NCBI RefSeq assembly: GCF_018139145.2
Contig: NC_059479.1
Span: forward strand, 2,542,001-2,606,000
Origin: Gymnogyps californianus
Lineage: Eukaryota > Chordata > Aves > Accipitriformes > Cathartidae
Direction of reading: 5' to 3'
Length of the DNA stretch: 64,000 bases
The notes beneath the pieces are model-generated. The model saw nothing but the letters and a program-made list of their open reading frames with translations. It was not told the origin of the DNA and did not search any database. Position 1 is the first letter of the stretch. Every line of letters begins with the position of its first letter. This document shows positions 47,980 to 61,530 of this stretch, piece after piece. The translations under genes and the position numbers were made by a program.

Positions 47980-48530
47980 TAAATTAAATGCAAAAGTAAA
48001 ACTCAGGGCAAAAGCTGAATCACTCGCTTAATTTAGCGGTGAAATCATAAGCGAAGCACTACAGTACCTGGTGAAGGGTGCAGTGATTTCTAATTATGGA
48101 TTATACAGCTAATCAGTACCAATCAACATTTTATGATCTTGACTTAATATTTAATATAATGTTAATTATAATTGCTTTTGCCACAAACTGTGTCAAATAC
48201 TAGGTGTGATTTCCACTCCCGGTGTGCCTCGCGGCGCTGGGTGGGCTCTGGGATGGGGGCTGCTGGAGGAGGGAGCGTCTCTCCCCAAAATCCCACCCAG
48301 CAGCACAAGCCCACCTCCCTGCTCGCCTTCCTGCTCGGTCTGCCTTGAGTTGTGATGCTAATTAAGTGGTGGTGAGTCTCAGCATTATTAGAATGGAGTT
48401 TTTATCTCGCATAAGTACCTTCCAGCTACAAACAGGGGAAGTTCATTTAATTAAAAATAATTTTAGTGTAAGTTAATGTGAGCACAGTTCAATTACTCTG
48501 AAATAGGTTTAATTTTTTTTTTTCTTTCAA
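47980..48530. promoter_or_regulatory. Candidate conserved non-coding elements, two AT-rich islands
   Basis: About 47980-48210 contains CTAATTATGGATTATACAGC, ATGTTAATTATAATTGC and CCAATCAACATTTTATG. About 48350-48530 contains GCTAATTAAGTGG and TTTAATTAAAAATAATTTTA. Between them lies GC-rich sequence. The density of homeodomain-type cores suggests developmental enhancers. No alignment was possible. Confidence 0.3.
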
Positions 48531-51500
48531 AGTCTAACAAGAGGCTGCAGAAAAAATCCAGATAATCCAGATGATGCATTCAGGCCATTTCTGTGTATTT
48601 AGACCCCCACATTTGCCTGCTCTGATTCCTATCCCTTTGCCCCCAAAATGCTGGGCGTGGTGTTTGGGAGCTCTGGCATCACAGAAGCTGGAAGGTTTTG
48701 GTCGATGAAAACATAATATTTTAAAGCTCTTATTTTTTTCTACACTGCTTTTTTCCCCCATTCTTTTATGACCTAGAAAGATGCAGAGCTCCTGCCATCC
48801 CCAGTGACCATCCACTTTATGATTTTCAGCATCCCTGCGAGAGCCGTCTCAGGAGGGGCACTGCTTGCTCAAAGCGTGTCCAAAATTTTGCAGCAAGGGA
48901 CTTAGGTAAAAACGCATCCCCTCCAGAAATCCCTTCTGACTCTGAACCTTCCACTGCCATGCGGGGTAAATCCAAAGCACTTCTGAAATCCAGAGTCTCT
49001 GATTAAAACAAAACAAGGAAAACTGAGCAGGGTATTTTATAGGAGACAGTGCTTGGGCACAGGAACGTTGTTTTTGAAAAGAGGGGCTGTTTTTCTTGCA
49101 TGTTACTTAATCAAAACTTTTAGTGCACTTTAAACTCCTCTTTTGACATGAAGCTCATCGGATATCTAAAACTGAAGGTCTGCAAGAGTGAAATCCCATA
49201 ACAGCCAAACCGACCCGCCACTCGCATCTCATTACAGAGAAAATTGATGCGGGCGAGTGAAACTCTCCTGTATCATTACCGATCTCAGCCCGGGGTACGT
49301 AACACGGCTACGGGGAGATGCTGCTGTGAGCTCGGACTCTGAAATGTGCTCTTCTCTTTACTGTATTATGGTCAACCTTAAAGTGAAGCACCAGAAGATG
49401 TATTTGGGGGCTTAATGCCATGCCTTGCTTTGCCAGAAGACTGGCACTCCCCAAGTGGCTGCTGAGCATCACGAGGGTCATTAGGGGAAAGCAAGAGCCA
49501 CGGGAATGGGTACGTTTTGGTGCAGTGCTTTTTTCAGCCTCAGTGTTTTTTCTTGCCTTTCTCTCCTTCCAATGCATGCAGTCCCCCATGCCCGTGCAGT
49601 CTCCTTGAAGCCTGTGTTTCAACTCTTTACCAGCAGGGCTGAGTGAATAAGTTGAAGTGAATAATTCCTCCTGTGCCTCTTTTTCAGTATACAATTTCCT
49701 TTGATGGATTCATTATTCCCAATTATTTGCTGAATAGCTTCAGTAAATAGTTCTCTGGCTGTAGATGGATGGTGGATATTTTGCCATAATTATTTAATGG
49801 TCAAAATTTAAGCTCTGCTGGGTAAGTACAACTGCTCACATGAGTTGTGTTGATGCTTTTTCCCTGCTCTGCTCTCTAAGGTCTGTGGCATTGGCTGATG
49901 GGGGGACCAGGCTCCAGGCTGGCAGCAGACTCAGGCAGACAGTCCTCTGGGTTTTTTTCAGGCTTTTTCTGGTAGTTTGAGGCTTAGAAACTTCACTCAG
50001 GACTTGCTTTCAGGGCAGGACGCGGGGCTGAAGGCTGGCAGCATCCTCACTCTGCTCAGGAGCACGCCTGCCAGTGACACGGTGGTCAAAACGTCACTAC
50101 AAGCAAATGCAGAAACATGTAAGGATAGCGAAGCTGCATTCACGCCACTGTTCCCGTGATTGTTTATTGATCATCCTCAGGGTTTCACCCAGCTCTATCT
50201 GTTACCCAGTAAAAGAGGTTTCTGTCCTTAAGTGCTTTCGTGCCTTTTCAAAGTCCTTTTGCCAGCTCTAACCTGATGTCTGTGCATGACGATAGCAAAA
50301 GCCCTCAGCTCCGCCGTGCGCAGACCACCTACGACCCTCTTCACAGGCCTGACCGTTTTTGATCTAATTTAAATTTTATTTTAAAAAAACCCTAAAAAGT
50401 AAAACCAAAGCAAATCCAGACTGTTTAATGAAATAATTAACACTCAGTTAGGCTATTTTTTAATATCCTAAATACTCTGTAAAAATACCAGAAGTACGCT
50501 GCTGGTCCAGACACCTAATTTAACTAACCTGCGTATTCCCCAAATCCATTTCCAGTTGGGCTTGGGCTTTGGTCCCCCACCTTGTCTTGTCCCAGGGTCT
50601 CCCCTGGGGCTGAGTTGGGGTCTCCTCTGGGGATTCCCTCCCCTTGCAATTAATAATATATCAGCTTCTACTTTAAAAAAATAGGCATGTTTGATTCATG
50701 TTGGTGTGACTGCTTAGCCCAAACCTGCAATGAAGAGGAGAAGCCCAGAGGCAAAGGAGAGGGTCGGGGGGCTTCACCAGCATGCAGCGAAGCTACAGCC
50801 CAGTGTCAGCAGCTGGAGCTGGTGGTTTTGTCCCTCCAGCTCTACCAGGGGCTGCACAGAGAAAGGTAGCTGGAGGCAGGAGAGGAAGGAGTCCTGCGAG
50901 TTAACAGGAGGGGGGAGAAAGGGGGGCACGAGCAGAGGAGCCGTCTTTGGGCTGCAGCCCCCATAAAGCAGCCGCGATTTCCTCAGCAGCTGGGACGTTA
51001 CATCCAAAGCCTCCGAGCCTGCACCTCCTGAAGAAGTTAAGCACTGACCAAGTAAAGCTGCTCTTGAAAGTTTCTGTTTATTCTTTATGGCGTGAAAGCA
51101 CCTGAAAGAAAACCTATCTTAAAAAAAAGGAAGTGCTACACCGCCCGTCCAGGCTGGTTCCTGCAGGGACAGACCCCCCTCGGGCAGCAGCCTGCAGCCC
51201 CAGTGCGTCGAATCCTTTCCCTCCACCCCGAAGCTTTTTACACGGGTTTGATCTCCAGCCCCCTGATTTGGGAAAACAAAGCTCGAGATAGGAGACAGGG
51301 TCCTTATAGCCAATAGCTAAGCCCATTGACTTTCAAATGCAATCTTGGGGTTTTTTTCTGTATAAATCTATTGTGTTGCATCCTTGTTTACTTTCTTACA
51401 GCCCCCATTAACTTAAGTTAATATTACCATAAAGGAAATTAATTCCACTCCCCCCTACACATGGAAACACCCCCCATCAGAGTAACTTAACATCACTCAC

Positions 51501-54500
51501 GTGCTAATGTAAAGTAATTATACCACCATAATACCTCTGGTACCACTACATCAGGGACTGATAGGTAAAGTCCCTTCATCCATTAAAGATCTTATAACCT
51601 CTCGTTACATATGTAGTTACGTATGAAGTCCTATTCCCAGAAAAGCTTCATTAAAGCCCGTAATTCCGGTATGAGCCGAATGTGGCGGGGGTCAGGCAGG
51701 AGTTTCTCCTGTGCACAACCCCTTACGCTTTACTTAAATAAAAATTAACCTCCCAGAAGGACTCAGAAGCCCAGCCTCTCCTTTTGAAAGGGGGTATTTA
51801 TCAAACCTCCACCCTCCGTCCCTCTGTGTGTATAGCAGAGACCTAAAATACCTGTGTAAAACCCTGTTCAAGCCCTGGAGCCCACCCTGCAGGTGACCTG
51901 CAGGGACATGTCATGGAGGGTGGCATTTTTGCACTCCTATGTGTAATAATTCCCGGGCAGTTTAGGAAGAGAGGGTCTTTTCTCCCTTAGGGAGTATAAG
52001 CTAAGAGCATCCGAATGCGGCCATCGCTTTTTAAAAGCAGATGGAGTGGCTGTCCCACCACCCGCCCTTTCAACCCCAGCCAGAGGAGCACTGTGCAGCG
52101 ATAGCTGGGCTCTTCAGCTGGCGGAGGGAGTTTATCTGAGCGTCTTGAATGGGCTCACCTATTTGCTGAAAATATGCGATCAGTGGAAAGGGCGAACGAA
52201 CGTCAGATGCAAACGGCTGAGTGTCTCTTTTAACGCATCCTCCCTCAAATAACGCTGCTGCGAGGAAGGTGGACTTGTAGACCGACCGTAACCAATATGT
52301 GGAAGCTGTTTCAGTGGGAAGGGTCCCACTTTTTTATGTATTTATGCAGCGTGAGAAACGGAGGGGAATGTTATAATAAACAAGAGAGCCTCAGAAATAT
52401 CTATACACACAGGCAGACACGCGCACGTATTTAATCTAAAATAGCGGAGTCAGAGGAGACCACCAACCTTCGAGCTCGGTTTTTGCCATCTTTCCTGCGC
52501 GCTGGTGGTGAAGGGAATGTGCAGCGCCTGTGATAAACGCGGCGGTGCGGTATGCCATCAGTGCTACCTAAAAGCAAATGAAACTGGCATAAATAATTGT
52601 GCTGTAGAAAGCCTTTCTGTTGCACCTTGCCTATCACTGACAATTTACATATCTTAGGAAAACCTTTGTCAGCTTCTGTCATTTCTGCACTATTATGTGC
52701 CTTTCTGGATAATTACCAGTTAATGTGAAAAAGCAGATGGAAAAAACCTTGAAATTTCTGATAGAGAATCCTCAAACCTCTCCCCTTATCTGTGCACAGC
52801 AGCTTCCTGATTTCAAAAGAAGTTTGAAAACCTTTGTTAAAAATGTCCCTGATTCCCAGTTTGAATGAACCAAATGACATTCAGCTAAAATTATTCAGCT
52901 TTTTCCACAATTAAATTCCATTATCGTGAACTGCCAAAGTAAAATGGAAGGTCTCTTAACTAATGTGTCGGTTGTTTGCTTGTATTTTTCGTGGTGCGCA
53001 TTGTATAAAGCTGTGTGAAGTAGAAGGAGGATAAACAATAACTGTAATTTTGCATCAATGAGCGGGGCATTTTTAGACCCTTCATTATGGGAACGCACTG
53101 GGGTTGGTGGGTTTTCTCTCTTCCTTCCCCCCCTCCTTTTTTTTTTTTTTTTGTTAATTCCTTTTCCTGCAAAACCCCACTGAGACTGATTGGATATTTC
53201 ACCAAACTTAAGGAGCAGTGACCGTTTGGTTTTTAGCACCAGAAGTGATTTCTTTATGCAGTCTCTGCATACCGTGAGCGCCCAGCATTGGGCAAGCGCA
53301 CACGCTTCTCCTCTCCCTCTGATGAAGAGGCAGCGTAGCAGTACACGGGGGAAATAATTTCATTTAAAAAATACCGTTCCCACAAGCAGGGGAATTTTCC
53401 TCATGTTTTCTCGGTTGTTTTTCCCTCGTTCTTCTTGAAGATTTAAAATGAAGCTGCCCGTGAGAAAGGCGGCACAGTTTGCCGGTGTGCAGGGTGGAGT
53501 AAAGCACAAATAACCCCTAAAGCCATGGGGCAGCCCCGACCGAGCCATTCTGTCTGGCACCGGCACGCCGTGCCGCCCGGCTCTGATACCCAGGGGGAAG
53601 TTAGTTCTGCGAGCTTCCATTCAAAAAAAGGAGGAGACTTTCTGAACACCGATGACAGGGATTCGTGGTGGAGTTTTCTGTACAAAATGCATTTAACAGG
53701 TTGGTGGGCTCAGGTTGAGTTTTGCTCTGCAAAGCAAAGCCTCATTCAAAGGCTGTAGGTAATGTCCCCGTGAAGATGCACTCTGCAATCACGTCCTACT
53801 CAACTCTATTTTTCTAAGCACTGCAGACTTCTGGCCTTCGTAGATCCTTTGGGCAAATGCATATTTGCTGAGCCATTCCTGCCCTGGAGCTCAAAAATGG
53901 CTGGGGGAATGAGGAGGAGGTGTGCTGGGCTTGGGAGGGGAGAGAGGAGAGCAAGGAGATGTCAGCCTGGCCGGGCAATGGCACTGGAGAAGGTAAGAGA
54001 AGTGGGACAACGAAGAGCCGTAAGGATAGCTGCGTTCCTGCTGGGACACCTGGTCTCCCACGCAACGGCGGCGTTGCACCAGGAACACAGAAGAGCATGT
54101 CCCTGTAGCACAGGCAGGTTTGCATTCACACCAATCCCACTGCCCAGGAATCACTCCTTTGCTATTACGAAAAGAAAAACACATAAATAGCCTAATGTGA
54201 ACCCCATTTCTCTTCAGTTGTTTAAACACACACTGAAGTCCCCTTTTTTTTTTTTTTTAAAAAAGTAACTCCATATTGGGTGATCTGAGCAAAAACTGTT
54301 CTCAAACTGAACAGATTTCAGATTTCAGTTTGCCCTTACCTCGTGGTTACTCACCGGAGGCAGAGGTTTGCACAGTTGAAGGTGTAAGAGCATGTATGCT
54401 AAAAAGAAGAAAAAACTATTTCCTTTAGAGAGTACAGAGAACGAAAGCAAAGACATGTTAGCGAGGATCACTATAATGGGAGATAAAGTAACTCGGTATC

Positions 54501-57350
54501 GTGATGTTGTATCAGAAAGCTCTATAGACAAAGACCATATAGCTCTGTGGCTGTCCTGCTGGTTTACGTTGATGGTGCTTCTCTTCCTGACTGGCATTTA
54601 GTATCTACATCCCCATAGAATGACATTTCAGATACTGATTAAAATAATTGTCTTTTATGGTGGAGAAAGTTTGTTCTTCAAAGTAAAAAAGATTAAAAAA
54701 AATGCTGTTGCAAACAGTGATGAAAAACAGATGAATAAAAACAACCAAAAAAGGTTTTAATTCCATTATTTTCAATTAGCCTTTTAATTTGATTTAAGTC
54801 ATTTGCACTTGTTGCTTGTTTTACATCTCTTATTGTCCAGCATTTTATTTCACACATCTAACAGTATTAAATCAAACTGTTTTCTAGTCTTTGCCTTCTT
54901 TTGAAGCCTCTTGAAAGTCTAAAGCAGACTTAAAAAACCAGATATTAAAAGCGAACTTTCATCTCTCTGCAGGTTATTTGTAATCAGACCTTTCTCATCA
55001 AGGGCTTGTTTCATATGTGTTTGGGATCTGGGAATTATTAAAACTGCCAATCCATCTTGTTAAAAATATTGCCCAGGCTTCAGTGTTTTGAAATTTCAGC
55101 ATCACGCTTGAATTCATCGGCTGCCATAGTGGACTTGGTGCTCCTGGTTGTAGGTACTTACACATAGTAACGATGCAATAAGTCTACATGGGCTTTGATT
55201 TACATGATATCATACTTTGTGTTGCAAACTCCTGTTTATTCACTGCTTGGTTCTGAATGGCTGGTGGCTCATGCTGAGGACTGGGATATAAAATAAAATA
55301 TTATTAAAGGGGCAATATTGCTTCCCTGTTGCAAATTAACAAATCTTGCTGTGTATTTTGGAGAAACCAATCACAGTTCCACCGCTGAGTTACTTTCTCA
55401 TCTCAACTGGAAGGTAACTAGCATGTTGTGCCAAGGAGGAGCTTTATAAATCTCCAGGTCAGCCTCTCAGTGGCTTCTTTAAAAAAAGGTACAGTTAGGT
55501 CTGATGCCAGTTATCACTTAGAACTTTTATTTTCTTCAGCTCTTCTTTGCCATTAATTTTTGCCATCTTCTTTCCCCATATATCCTACTCACTTTTCTCA
55601 GCTGCATATATATTATCTCATGGGTATTTGAATATTCTCACCTACTGCTCACAATGGCATGACTTTTTTTCAGAGATGGTGTTTCTTTATTGAGATTTTG
55701 TCTGATTAATGCCTGCCTTGAACTTCTGATCCTCACAGTAACCCCAACTCTTGTCTCTTAACCTCTTGTCGTTCCTTAAAGACTTCAAAAAGTTTGGGGT
55801 TTTTACCAGTGCTCCCATTTTTCATCCCAACACGCTCAACGAAGGATGAAAAAGTTCACTCTCCCGTTTTCAGTTTCTGTGCAGTTTTGTGGCACGTTGT
55901 TTTATCTATAGCACAAAGCAGACCTGACAACAAGCGTTGCCTCTGGCCTCAGATAGCTCTCATGCATTTTCCTTGCTGTGACATTGCCTGTTCACCATCC
56001 TGAGCACCACAGCCTGCCTACTGATCTGGTCAGGATCGGTGCGGTCCCTTACCTGCTCATCACCTGCGGCTCGGGGACAGCCGACTGTCGGCCCCGAGCG
56101 GGGAGGGCAGCTCGCTGAGCGCAGCAGCTTGGCTGAGCTCTCCAGCAAACAGAGCATTAAGGGTTTTTCAGCTTGAGCTATTTTGTGTCCTAAATTCACA
56201 CTTAAACTATTATTTGAGCATCGTGATAAATTACTCAGGAGTTTTTGTAAGCGAAAAGAAAGGAGTGGGAGGGAAGAGACCACATTTTACAATGACCGAA
56301 CTTGAATTTTCTGCTAGATGCGGATGACAAAAGCTGCTATAGCCATTTCCCACTATTTTACCCAGCTATATTATGACAGCAGGCATTTGTGCACTGTAGT
56401 GCCTGGCCCACAGCCCTGCCTGATGCTGGCTGGGACCGATTTCTGCACGTGCAGCAGCAGTTTGCCTGAGATCGTTCTTTTTCTTCCTGGCCCTACAGTG
56501 GCATGTGGTTTAGAGGGAAAAATAGCTAATGTATTTAGGACTCATTCAGAAGGGAAGTCTTTTCTTTTTAAGCTCAGTTGTTCCTTGCAAACTGTGCATC
56601 TGGATTTTTGCACCTGCACCTGAAAAACTCAGAGGTGCAGGTACTCACTATTTGATCATCGTTTTTCACATGTCTAAATGAAAACATGCATTTTGTAGGT
56701 TGTAGAAAGGAAGTTCCTTCTAAAAAAGTGAATGTAGGAGAGTTAAGCAAAGCTGAGAATTTGCTGAAAGAAAGTTTGTCATTGCAAGTGCCTGCGTGTT
56801 CCCACCCAAATAACACATGCTGAGATTTACCTTCAATAACTATCGATAATAATGTTTTTACTCTGAGTCAGGACAGGAGCCTGACCTTTGGGAAGAAGAA
56901 GAAGCAGCAAAGCTTCAAGGGTATCAGTGACAAGCTCAGAAAGTGCTGAGTTACTTTTTCCCTTTCAGAATTAAAAGGCTTCTCAGAAGAGTCTTCATTC
57001 ACATACAGACTAGAGGTCCCTCTGCCGCGGCTGTTTTAAATATACTCAGTCATGTAAGATGGAATTAAAATAACAGCTTTAACGAGGTTGATTGGCTTCA
57101 TCATTACAATTTTCTGTTCGAATCTTCTGCTCCCAAATGCAATGCTCCCAAAGCTCCCCTTTGCTGCTTACAGATCCCACCAAAACAACCTCCGCCATTT
57201 ACGTGCCGCTCCCACTCAGTGAGCAGTTATGTTCATCTGTGCACTTAAGATACCACCAAATATATTCTCTAGCTCAAGCATGCTAATGAGACTCTCAAAA
57301 AGACTACATTAAAAAAACCCACCTCATCACAGTCTTCCTTTTGGCTTAGG
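48531..57350. other. Gene-free region downstream of TMEM182, part 2
   Basis: Only short unrecognisable frames occur here. The longest, minus-strand 49308-49694 (128 codons), shows no domain. Features are a perfect palindrome TTAACTTAAGTTAA at 51408-51421, T-runs near 53137-53152 and 54244-54258, and a near-duplicate GGGTCTCC-TGGGG unit at about 50595-50635. Confidence 0.55.
51408..51421. repeat. 14-bp perfect palindrome
   Basis: TTAACTTAAGTTAA reads identically on both strands. It lies in an AT-rich, non-repetitive stretch of the intergenic region. Confidence 0.9.
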
Positions 57351-57362
57351 GATTCTGTAAAC

Positions 57363-57374
57363 TTAGGGTTAGGG
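57363..57374 (+). repeat. Two TTAGGG units
   Basis: TTAGGGTTAGGG, two perfect vertebrate telomere units, lie 49 bp before the GATA/GACA microsatellite. Two units can easily arise by chance. Confidence 0.85.
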
Positions 57375-57422
57375 TAACTCCAAGAGTTTTGAAGTCCTGC
57401 AGATGGACGTGGTGATTTAAAA

Positions 57423-57490
57423 TAGATAGATAGATAGGTAGATAGATAGATAGACAGACAGACAGATAGATAGACAGACAGATAGATAGA
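57423..57490. repeat. GATA/GACA microsatellite
   Basis: About 17 tetranucleotide units alternate between blocks of (TAGA)n and (CAGA)n, with a single TAGG interruption early. This is the compound repeat type known from vertebrate genomes and likely length-polymorphic. Confidence 0.95.
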
Positions 57491-59744
57491 AATCAAGATG
57501 CCAAAGTCTCCGTACCTGCTGATCCAAGCCAGACATAGTCTGACAGATCCCGGTTCCCTAATAAGCTCTTGCTCCTGTTTGTAAATATTTGGAGTCCATC
57601 CTGTGACAGCCGGCTCCCACTGCAAAGCACAGCGCCAGGGAAAATCACTGGAGCTTGAAGCAATCAGATACTGCCAGAAAGACCAAAACATTGGTCTTGG
57701 AGAATGCTGACCCCATTTTGAATACACATTTCAATGATAAAAATCTCTTCGCCAGTAGCTGCTGCTTACCTTTTCTCTCCACTCCATTATACAGTGAAAA
57801 ATCTCTCCGACACTCCGACAACCAGCATCTGCGAGTCGGGATGCTTTCAGAGCAGGAGCCCTTCCAGGCTCTCAGCAATACCCGTGGGGCTGGGGACACT
57901 GCGGTTTCCAGATTATTGTGTCAGTCTTTACCAACTGTAAAACTGAAGTAAATTTGCATGCAAACACAAACGAAGACAGCATGTGCAGTCTTATTAGTCT
58001 TCAGCATAAACTGATTCTGTTATCCTTCTCTGGGAAGCCTCAGCAGCTTAACGATGTTCACGTAGGTTGTCTCACACTGCATGCCGGGACATCATCGCTA
58101 CTATTAGGATTGATTTTGAAAGTACCAAGTAATGTGGATGGAGAGCGCTGATGGTAGCATCTGCAGGAGCCAGTCTGCCTTTCGTATCATCAAATTTTAC
58201 CAAAATGCCCACAAAAGTATTTAAATACTTTAAGTTTTCACCACTTTGATACATCAATACCGGAAGGTAGAGTGAGGCAAAAACGCGCTGCCCCTGGACA
58301 AGCACGGCAAACTGCTAGGCTGAAAATGACAATAAAGCTTCCTTAGCTAATCAGCATTGGGATTCACATTTGTGAGCGCCTGCAAATAAGAAAGTTTTCA
58401 GTGGGGCTGTAAAATTTTTCAAATTTAAATGATGGGGGTTTGAGTCTAATTATCTGTCAAGAAGGTCGAGGCACATCGTAGACACAGTCGCGCTGCTCTG
58501 CTCGCATCTGGCCGCGAAGCCGGTGCAGGTCTGGAGAAGGTCAGGCACAAAGTCTCGCTTCGATGGAAACATCCGAAAATTCGACTTCACCCCCAAGGTT
58601 AAGCTCACCGGGAGCAGGCAGAGTAGGTACTCTTCTCCTCTTGTGTCTCTCTTAGGAGGAGGTGTCCCACTCAGAGAGACGTTCCCCGGTGGGTGGACAT
58701 CCCGCTGCAACACTCCTGCACAAAGGAGAAACCTTTCAAAGCAAAGACATCTTTATCTCAAAGGCAGCATTCCCTCTTTGATCTCCCGATGAGTCAGGCT
58801 GGCTTTGCTCTCCTCAATGCCTCCTTAAATAGCACCTCTCTCCAAATAGGAAAAGTCTGAATAGATGTAAGACTTGGACATTTTAAGGAACACTTTTCCC
58901 TGGCAAGAGCAAAACTGGGTGTTTTACACGGTGGGAAGAAACCCTCATGTGCCCACCTCCAGACCCTTTAATTCTCCCAGATCATGCAATTGAATTTTTT
59001 TAGGGTTTTTTTGCATGATGGGAGGAACAGTTTAGGAACAACAGAAGCCATCGTGCTGCTGCAGAGGACGGGGAAACTGTGTGCTGTCACAGTGGGTTCA
59101 CCGAAGTCAATTCCACCACAAGCAACGCATAGATGTTACCTTCTCCCAAGACATCCCCGGTCCTTCTGTTTCATTACTGCTCCATCCATAAAAAGGCCCT
59201 GATTAAAACTGTGGCCTGTTGTTTGATGAACCAGGAATCCATACATCCTGTAATTTTCCTTCCTTCCTCCTCTTTCCGTGTGTTTATATGTCATATTCAG
59301 TAAAGTCTCTCCTTTATTGAACATCTGTTTGGTGCATAGCAAGCTTATTCAAACTCGGCAGGAAAGCACCTTTACTCCAAAATAAATTAAAACAATGTAT
59401 GTGCCTCTGGCCAATAGATCATTGGATGGGAGTCATGAATGTACATTTGTGGATATTTGATGGGAAGTTTATCATTTAAACGATGAAAATACAGTACTTC
59501 AACATATGGATCATTCAGAGATACTCTCTTTCCTTTCCAGTTGAAGAATCATTGTGCATTTAGAGGAATTAGACAAAATTAAGAATTTAAACTGGGCTGC
59601 TAGTAAAAGCTATTATCAAAGAGTGGAAATGCAAAAGCAAGATGCAGGGATGCAGTCTGACTATGAGATGTACGTGGATTAAACCGATTTGGTTTTAAGT
59701 GGTGCAAACAATGAGCAAAGTGGTGTAATAAATGAGCAAAGAGG

Positions 59745-59784
59745 GAATTAAAAAGAGAATTAAAGAATTAAAATAGAAATTAAA
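59745..59784. repeat. Imperfect tandem GAATTAAA repeat
   Basis: Four tandem variants of GAATTAAA or AAATTAAA with 0-2 nt spacers. They are preceded by two copies of AATGAGCAAAG at 59710-59720 and 59730-59740 (approximate). Confidence 0.6.
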
Positions 59785-61259
59785 GTACAGAGAACCCGCA
59801 AGGTGCACTAGTGACCATGTAAAATTGGGATCTTAACATTATGTGTCTTCTCTGCTGTTTTATTCTGATTATCAAGATGGGTCCAAGAGGCCTCTTTGGT
59901 GATCTGGAGTGGACCATTGCCATGGCTCTAAAATTTTTTTTTTTTTGCCCTCTTCACACACCATCTATGATAATTTCCATAATCAGAGAGGTTTTCTGCT
60001 CTGGAGAGGTGTGCTAGCAGGGGAGTCCTTCCACTGCTCTCAAAAGCATATCCTAATTCCTGAGGCAATTTAGCAGCAGAAAACTCTTAGCACAATTATC
60101 AGGAAATAAACACAAGTATGTTGAACTCCAAAAAGTGGCTTAGAGTAATCAAGGAATTTGAGATCATGCTGCTGTTTGATTTCCAGTTATTAAGACACCT
60201 TTCGGTATTTGACAGTGTGAAAAATCTGCCACTCCATATCTGACCAGTTCGTACCACTGTCAGCATCATGACGTTGAAACATAAAACACATACGACAATA
60301 AGAGTTTTAAAGCAGACATAACTAGAATTTCCTGGAGACTAAAAGACGTTCTCCGGCCTGCATTTTCTGCTGCCCACAGTGTACAGACATTGAAGCTAGA
60401 CTGATTGAAACTATTCAATAAAATATATGCTCTTCTCAGAATTAGTTCCCCCAAATTTCTCACATAAAACCTGCAATGTGAGATTTCTGAACTACGTTTT
60501 GCAGCTACATTTGAAATATAAATTATTACCTTGTGTTCCTTTAGTGAACTTAGTCCATTAAAGAAGCAAGATCACTGCAGAGTATGTCTAGTAAGTATAA
60601 ATATATACTTATATATGTAAGTATAAATTAAACCGCTACCATGGAAAGAGAGGTAATGGTACAATGGGTTCATAAAATCACGTATCTGTGCCAGGAACAG
60701 AACTGCTAAAGACAGAAAACAATATCGGAGACAGAAGTGGAAAATACATGTTGTATTGCATTTCTCTCCTTAATGTGTTATAACTTCTAAAAGACAGTAT
60801 GTCAAGTAAGATTTTGGCTTTTTTTATACAAGTACTTCAGCCCAGTCACCTCCTCCATGATTTTTCCTCCCCGCGGGACCCCAGCCCAGCAGGACGGGGG
60901 GCCCATGGGTGCGGGGAGACGACCCTGGGTGGGGCCAGCACCTCCGTCCTGTTCCCAGGCTGCAGTTACGATGACTCCCATCGTGTTTTTGCGGGGAAAC
61001 AAGAGTTTTTACTGGCAAAATACTGCAATCTCAGGCCAAGTTTCATTAACTCTCCACGGTAAATTTGTGTTTGTCCCTCGAATACAGTTCTGCTGCAGCT
61101 GGGACTGTGGAAAGCTGCCTCTCTGGCACGGCTTTCATGTCGGATTTATTGTCAGAAGCATGCAAAAGCTACTACCACCCTTTTAAAAAAGACCTTGTCT
61201 GATAGTCCTCTCTGCTGTAATCACTTGCCTGAGAGCAATCACATCTCTGTGGGGCAGAC

Positions 61260-61530
61260 ACTTAACAATCTATTATATTGTAATTAAGTTTGGCCATGTT
61301 TACACTGCTTGATGATGATGCATAAAGATTAATTTACCTTTCCAGCCCCGTTGCAAGAATGTACTGCCATAGTACCCCATTAAAAATGGAAATAGTAATA
61401 AAGTCTCCAATTATTTTATATTGCCTTAAGTCTATCAGAATTCATCATTTTATGCACCGTTACTTTAATTTATTGGTTTATCATCTATTGATGTAGTAGC
61501 AGTTATCACAAGTCATTCTCTATATGTTTT
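61260..61530. promoter_or_regulatory. Candidate conserved non-coding element
   Basis: Non-repetitive AT-rich sequence with TTGTAATTAAGTTTGGCC, GATGATGATGCATAAAGATT, CCAATTATTTTATATTGCC and TTTAATTTATTGGTTTATC. It includes an octamer-like ATGCATAAA and TAAT cores. This is suggestive only. Confidence 0.3.

Noticed and set aside
49308..49694. 128-codon minus-strand frame
   Set aside because: No domain, signal peptide, splice support or recognisable similarity. A frame of this length is expected by chance in tens of kilobases.
51340..51800. Possible nuclear mitochondrial insertion, from CCCC-rich and AT-rich alternation
   Set aside because: No stretch matched a mitochondrial gene that I could recognise.
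60591..60640. TATA-rich direct repeat (GTAAGTATAAAT twice) as a promoter
   Set aside because: It is low-complexity AT sequence with no gene downstream.
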